This document shows positions 5,211 through 8,160 of a DNA stretch of 8,160 nt, piece after piece. Source of the DNA: Chloroflexota bacterium (GTDB lineage: Bacteria > Chloroflexota > UBA6077); contig JAJZQR010000239.1 in assembly GCA_021806765.1 (NCBI GenBank), positions 1 through 8,160 on the forward strand, in the 5' to 3' direction. Both the position numbers and the translations under genes were made by a program. The notes beneath the pieces were generated by a model. It was not told the DNA's origin and made no database searches. It worked only from the letters and a program-made list of their open reading frames with translations. How positions within the stretch are numbered: position 1 is the first letter of the stretch; each line of letters begins with the position of its first letter.

Positions 5211-7715
5211 ATGGCAGTCGGTAAAAGCCCTCGGGCGAGAGAGAATTTCAGAATAGTTGGTTTGTCAGAGAGTCTGTCCGTGCCGGTAGAGCGGCTGAGG
5301 CGGGGATGCGATCCGTCGACGCTGCCCTTCAAGACCACGGAGGAGGTGGAGCCTCTACTGGGTACCGTCGGTCAGGAGAGGGCGGTAAGCGCCATCGAGT
5401 TTGGCGTAGACGTGGTCTCCAGCGGATTCAACATCTTCGTTGCCGGCCCGCCAGGTTCCGGCCGGAACACCACCGCCTGCACCTATGTGGAACAGGTGGC
5501 CCGCACACAGCCGGTCCCGGACGACTGGCTGTACGTGCACAACTTCGATGACCCCTACCATCCCCAGGCGATTCGGCTCCCGGCGGGGGAGGGTTCCGAG
5601 CTGGCCAGGCGGATGGACGAACTGGTGGAGTCCGCCCGCAGGGAGATCCCCCGGGCCTTCGAAAGCGAGGACTACGAGCGGCGCCGAAACGACATCCTGA
5701 CCCAGCTCCATCAGCGGCAGCAGGCCCTCTACAGCCAGATCCAGGAGAGCGCCAAGGCCCAGGGGTTTGCCATCGAGCTGACACCGGCGGGCATCCTGAC
5801 GGTGCCCCTGGTGGACGACCATCCCCTCTCTACCGAGGAGTACGATAAGCTTCCCCCGGAGACCAAGGAGGATCTGGAGCGACGCGGCGATGAGCTGCGG
5901 GGTCGTCTGGAGCAGGCCCTTCACGAGGGGCGGCAGCAGGAGAAGGAGGCGACGGAGCGGCTGCGGGATCTGGAACGGGAGGTGGCTCTCTTCGCCGTCG
6001 GCCATCTCTTCGATGAGCTGAGAGACCGCTACCGGGATCACCCCGACGTTCTAGAGTATCTGAGGCAGGTCCAGGAAGACATCCCGGAGCATCTGGACGA
6101 CTTCCGTACCGGGCAGCCGCCACAGCCGGAAGGGCTCCCCGCGGCGCTGGCCGAGCTTCAGGGCAGCGCGCGGGAGGAGCACCTGTCTCGCTACAAGGTG
6201 AACGTCTTCGTGGACAACAGCGAGACGAAGGGCGCCCCGATGGTACAGGAGCACTACCCCACCTACTATAACCTGATGGGTCGCCTGGAGTACCAGGCTC
6301 GCTTCGGTGCCATGACCACCGACTTTCGCCAGATCAAGGCGGGCGCCCTCCAGAGGGCCAACGGGGGCTACCTGGTGCTGGATGCCCTGGAGGTGCTCCT
6401 CAGCCCCCTGGCCTGGGACGCCCTGAAGAAAGCCCTTCAGACCCGAGAGTCCCGGATCGAGAACATCGGTGAGCAGTTCAGCCCCATTCCGGCGGCCACG
6501 CTCCGGCCCGAGCCGATCCCTCTGAACGTCAAGGTAGTGATGGTGGGGAACCCCTACATCTATTACCTGCTCTACCACCTGGACGAGGACTTCCGGAAGC
6601 TGTTCAAGGTGAAGGCCGACTTCGGCCCGGACATGGACAGGTCGGAGGATCACATCCTCAGGTATGCCGGCTTCATCAGCCGGCAGGTGCGAGAGCGGGG
6701 TCTCCTCCACTTCGACCGAACCGGCGTCGCGAGGATAGTGGAGTACGGCTCGCGGCTGGTGGAGGATCAGCTGAAGCTCTCCACCCGGCTGGCCGACGTG
6801 GCGGACATGGTGGTCGAAGCCAGCTATTGGGCGAGCAAGAACGGTCGATCTCTGGTGACCGCGGAGGATGTGGATCAGGCCATCGTCCACAAGGAGTATC
6901 GATCCAACCTGATCGAGGAGCGAATCCAGGAGTTCATCGAAGACGGAACCATAATGATCGACACCGAGGGGCTGCGGCCCGCTCAGGTCAACGGTCTCTC
7001 CGTCATCGACCTTGGGGACTACTCTTTCGGCCGTCCCTCCCGCATCACTGCCCGAACCTCCCTGGGGGCCGAGGGCGTCGTCAACATCGAGCGGGAGATC
7101 GAGCTGTCCGGCCCCATCCACTCCAAGGGGGTCTTGATCCTGGCGGGGTACCTGGCCGGCAAGTATGCCCAGGACTACCCGCTGGCCCTCTCCGCCACCC
7201 TGACCTTCGAGCAGGTCTACGAGGAGGTGGACGGTGACAGCGCCTCCTCCACGGAATTGTACGTCCTGCTCTCGGCCCTCTCGGGGCTGCCCCTGAAGCA
7301 GGGCATCGCGGTTACCGGCTCGGTGAATCAGATCGGCCAGGTCCAGGCCGTCGGTGGGGTCACCCGAAAGGTCGAGGGCTTCTACGAGGTGTGCAAGGCC
7401 AAGGGGCTCACCGGCGAACAGGGGGTGATCCTGCCCGAGTCCAACGTGAAGAACCTGATGTTGAAGGACGAGGTGGTGCAGGCCGTCCGCGATGGCAAGT
7501 TCCATCTCTGGGCGGTGCGCACCGTCGATGAGGGGATCGAACTGCTCACCGGGGTTGCGGCCGGGGAGCAGAAGGCGGACGGTCGTTACCCCAAAGGGAC
7601 GGTGCACCAGCTGGTGGACGCCAGGCTGAGGGAGTACGCCCAGCGGCTCAAGGAGTTCGGCGGTCCAGCGGAACGGCGGGAGACGCTGCGGCAGCGGGAA
7701 AAGAAGGCCGCCTGA
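5211..7715 (+). CDS. Lon-family ATP-dependent protease (AAA_32 plus Lon C-terminal peptidase)
   Basis: This is a predicted cytoplasmic ATP-dependent serine protease of the Lon superfamily, in the branch with an AAA_32-type module and no classical Lon N-terminal domain. With the ATG at 5211 it has 834 residues. The nucleotide-binding loop GPPGSGRNT (79-87) has Arg85 where Walker A normally has Lys. A charged, coiled-coil-rich insertion (about 128-300) follows, then ANGGYLVLDALEVL (383-396), with Walker B Asp391 but Ala after it instead of Glu. KVVMVGN (441-447) fits sensor 1, and LFKVKADF (464-471) and STRLADVADMVVEA (524-537) fit the lid region. The peptidase domain (about 600-785) has catalytic Ser677 in GDSAS and Lys720 in GGVTRK, 43 residues apart as in E. 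coli Lon. It diverges from the greA-like gene. Proteolytic activity looks intact; ATPase competence is less certain. It ends in EKKAA. Confidence 0.9.
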   Translation: MAVGKSPRARENFRIVGLSESLSVPVERLRRGCDPSTLPFKTTEEVEPLLGTVGQERAVSAIEFGVDVVSSGFNIFVAGPPGSGRNTTACTYVEQVARTQPVPDDWLYVHNFDDPYHPQAIRLPAGEGSELARRMDELVESARREIPRAFESEDYERRRNDILTQLHQRQQALYSQIQESAKAQGFAIELTPAGILTVPLVDDHPLSTEEYDKLPPETKEDLERRGDELRGRLEQALHEGRQQEKEATERLRDLEREVALFAVGHLFDELRDRYRDHPDVLEYLRQVQEDIPEHLDDFRTGQPPQPEGLPAALAELQGSAREEHLSRYKVNVFVDNSETKGAPMVQEHYPTYYNLMGRLEYQARFGAMTTDFRQIKAGALQRANGGYLVLDALEVLLSPLAWDALKKALQTRESRIENIGEQFSPIPAATLRPEPIPLNVKVVMVGNPYIYYLLYHLDEDFRKLFKVKADFGPDMDRSEDHILRYAGFISRQVRERGLLHFDRTGVARIVEYGSRLVEDQLKLSTRLADVADMVVEASYWASKNGRSLVTAEDVDQAIVHKEYRSNLIEERIQEFIEDGTIMIDTEGLRPAQVNGLSVIDLGDYSFGRPSRITARTSLGAEGVVNIEREIELSGPIHSKGVLILAGYLAGKYAQDYPLALSATLTFEQVYEEVDGDSASSTELYVLLSALSGLPLKQGIAVTGSVNQIGQVQAVGGVTRKVEGFYEVCKAKGLTGEQGVILPESNVKNLMLKDEVVQAVRDGKFHLWAVRTVDEGIELLTGVAAGEQKADGRYPKGTVHQLVDARLREYAQRLKEFGGPAERRETLRQREKKAA

Positions 7716-7716
7716 C

Positions 7717-7745
7717 GGGAGACGGGGAGACGGGGAGACGGGGGG
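7717..7745 (+). repeat. GGGGAGAC tandem repeat, copy 2, with G-quadruplex potential
   Basis: Directly after the Lon-like stop there are four G-runs (7717-7719, 7724-7727, 7732-7735, 7740-7745), each separated by AGAC, so an 8-nt GGGGAGAC unit repeats about three times. This fits the G3+N1-7 quadruplex pattern on the coding strand. The 18-mer at 7721-7738 is identical to the minus-strand copy at 3375-3392. Confidence 0.85.
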
Positions 7746-7748
7746 ATT

Positions 7749-7769
7749 CCCTCTCCCTCTGGGAGAGGG
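7749..7769 (+). terminator. CCCTCTCCC hairpin after the Lon-like gene
   Basis: CCCTCTCCC (7749-7757) and GGGAGAGGG (7761-7769) form a perfect 9-bp stem with a TCT loop, 33 nt after the stop codon. It is followed by TCAGGGTGAGGG, not by a T tract, so it is not a classical intrinsic terminator. From memory, this hairpin plus the GGGTGAGGG tail is a widespread dispersed bacterial repeat whose reverse translation gives the familiar spurious peptide LTLTLSQRER. It probably serves as a 3'-end stem-loop. Confidence 0.5.
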
Positions 7770-7790
7770 TCAGGGTGAGGGCGGGCCGCC

Positions 7791-7937
7791 AGTCTTGTAG
7801 TAACGGCTTATGATGGTTAGCAACTGAATCGGGTAATGCTGTCCTTCGACGCCCGCCACTAAAGGGGCGGGCTGAGGGAGCCCAGCCCACCATTATCCGA
7901 TCAGGCTGTCAACCTTCATGGGTCGTTACTACAGACT
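7791..7937. mobile_element. MITE-like element with long imperfect terminal inverted repeats
   Basis: The left end, AGTCTTGTAGTAACG (7791-7805), matches the reverse complement of 7924-7937, AGTCTGTAGTAACG, with one extra T. The match continues inward, with shared ATGA-GGTT, CTGA-TCGG and TAATG blocks, so about 7791-7838 pairs with 7891-7937 (38 identities in about 49 columns by hand). The centre holds a 7-bp stem, GCCCGCC (7851-7857) with GGCGGGC (7866-7872), and the overlapping alternative stem GGGCT/AGCCC (7869-7883). There is no coding capacity. No clear target-site duplication is seen. It could be a non-autonomous transposon derivative or a structured RNA/DNA element; it ends 6 nt from the stop of the next gene. 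Confidence 0.6.
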
Positions 7938-7943
7938 CAGCCC

Positions 7944-8160
7944 CTACGAGAACACCTGCCGAATCGCGGCCACCTGTCGCGGGTGGATCGCAGCCTTGCC
8001 GGCGTAGCCCATCTCCCTGGCCCGCCGGGCCTCCTCTATGAGCCACTCCCGATCCCCCGGCTTCCGGTAAGGAGCATCGACGGCGGCCGCTCCTGCCAGG
8101 GCGGCAGCGACGGCGAGACCGCGGCGCTCTTCGGTGCCCAGCTCTGCCAGTTTCTCGCCC
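7944..8160 (-). CDS. CitE / HpcH-HpaI aldolase family lyase, C-terminal part
   Basis: This is a partial gene. It enters from beyond base 8160 and stops at TAG (7946-7944). About 71 residues are visible, starting GEKLAELGTEERRGLA, then AAAVDAPYRKPGD, an Arg/Glu-rich helix, and ending GYAGKAAIHPRQVAAIRQVFS. The pattern of AVD-x-PY, a D-x-x-x-L-x-x-E-A-x-x-A-R helix and G-x-x-GK-x-x-IHP-x-QV is the C-terminal signature of citrate lyase beta-like (CitE) proteins, which cleave or form malyl-CoA, citramalyl-CoA and similar esters using Mg. The catalytic Arg and metal-binding Glu/Asp lie in the part outside the window, so substrate and activity cannot be judged. Its 3' end abuts the MITE-like element, whose hairpins may end its transcript. 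Confidence 0.8.
   Translation of the reverse strand, partial: GEKLAELGTEERRGLAVAAALAGAAAVDAPYRKPGDREWLIEEARRAREMGYAGKAAIHPRQVAAIRQVFS

Noticed and set aside
6051..7607. 518-codon minus-strand open frame opposite the Lon-like gene
   Set aside because: Low-complexity shadow translation with no domain pattern; the plus-strand peptidase motifs are unambiguous.
7648..7893. Minus-strand open frame of 81 codons crossing the end of the Lon-like gene
   Set aside because: It overlaps a real gene and reads through the repeat cluster; its RPALTLTLSQRERE segment is the well-known false translation of the CCCTCTCCC repeat.
7716..7943. Possible CRISPR array in the repeat-rich gap
   Set aside because: The repeats are 8-nt tandem units and single inverted repeats, with no regular repeat-spacer pattern.

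Overview
The window is a GC-rich bacterial chromosome segment of ordinary metabolic and housekeeping genes. GC-rich codon choice, strong Shine-Dalgarno (SD) sequences, tightly overlapped operon genes and GGGGAGAC or CCCTCTCCC-type intergenic repeats would fit an environmental lineage such as Chloroflexota. That placement is a weak guess, because nothing here is diagnostic.

Layout. 1-3353 (+): four overlapping genes, livH-livM-livG-livF, encode the two permeases and two ATPases of a branched-chain amino acid (HAAT family) ABC importer. The periplasmic/lipoprotein binding protein (LivJ/K) is not in view and probably lies upstream of base 1. 3354-3396: short convergent gap with a strong hairpin that works as a terminator for the minus-strand gene. 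3397-4958 (-): a two-gene unit, a divergent GreA-family factor followed 17 nt later by an NAD-dependent D-2-hydroxyacid dehydrogenase. 4959-5210: divergent intergenic region with a nested inverted repeat. 5211-7715 (+): an 834-residue Lon-family protease with an AAA_32-type ATPase part and a C-terminal Ser-Lys peptidase domain. 7716-7943: non-coding and repeat-dense: a GGGGAGAC tract with G-quadruplex potential, a 9-bp CCCTCTCCC hairpin, and a roughly 147-bp element with about 49-bp imperfect terminal inverted repeats that looks like a MITE. 7944-8160 (-): the C-terminal end of a CitE/HpcH-HpaI family lyase running off the window.

How the genes relate. The liv genes form one transporter. The GreA-like and dehydrogenase genes are probably co-transcribed and diverge from the Lon-like gene. 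No functional link between the three units is evident.

I do not see a new multi-gene system. The most interesting points are the GreA-like protein whose catalytic tip motif is degenerate, the nested hairpin in the Lon-like leader, the MITE-like element, and an 18-bp repeat that sits 4-5 nt after the stop codons of two unrelated genes whose products both end in EKKAA.
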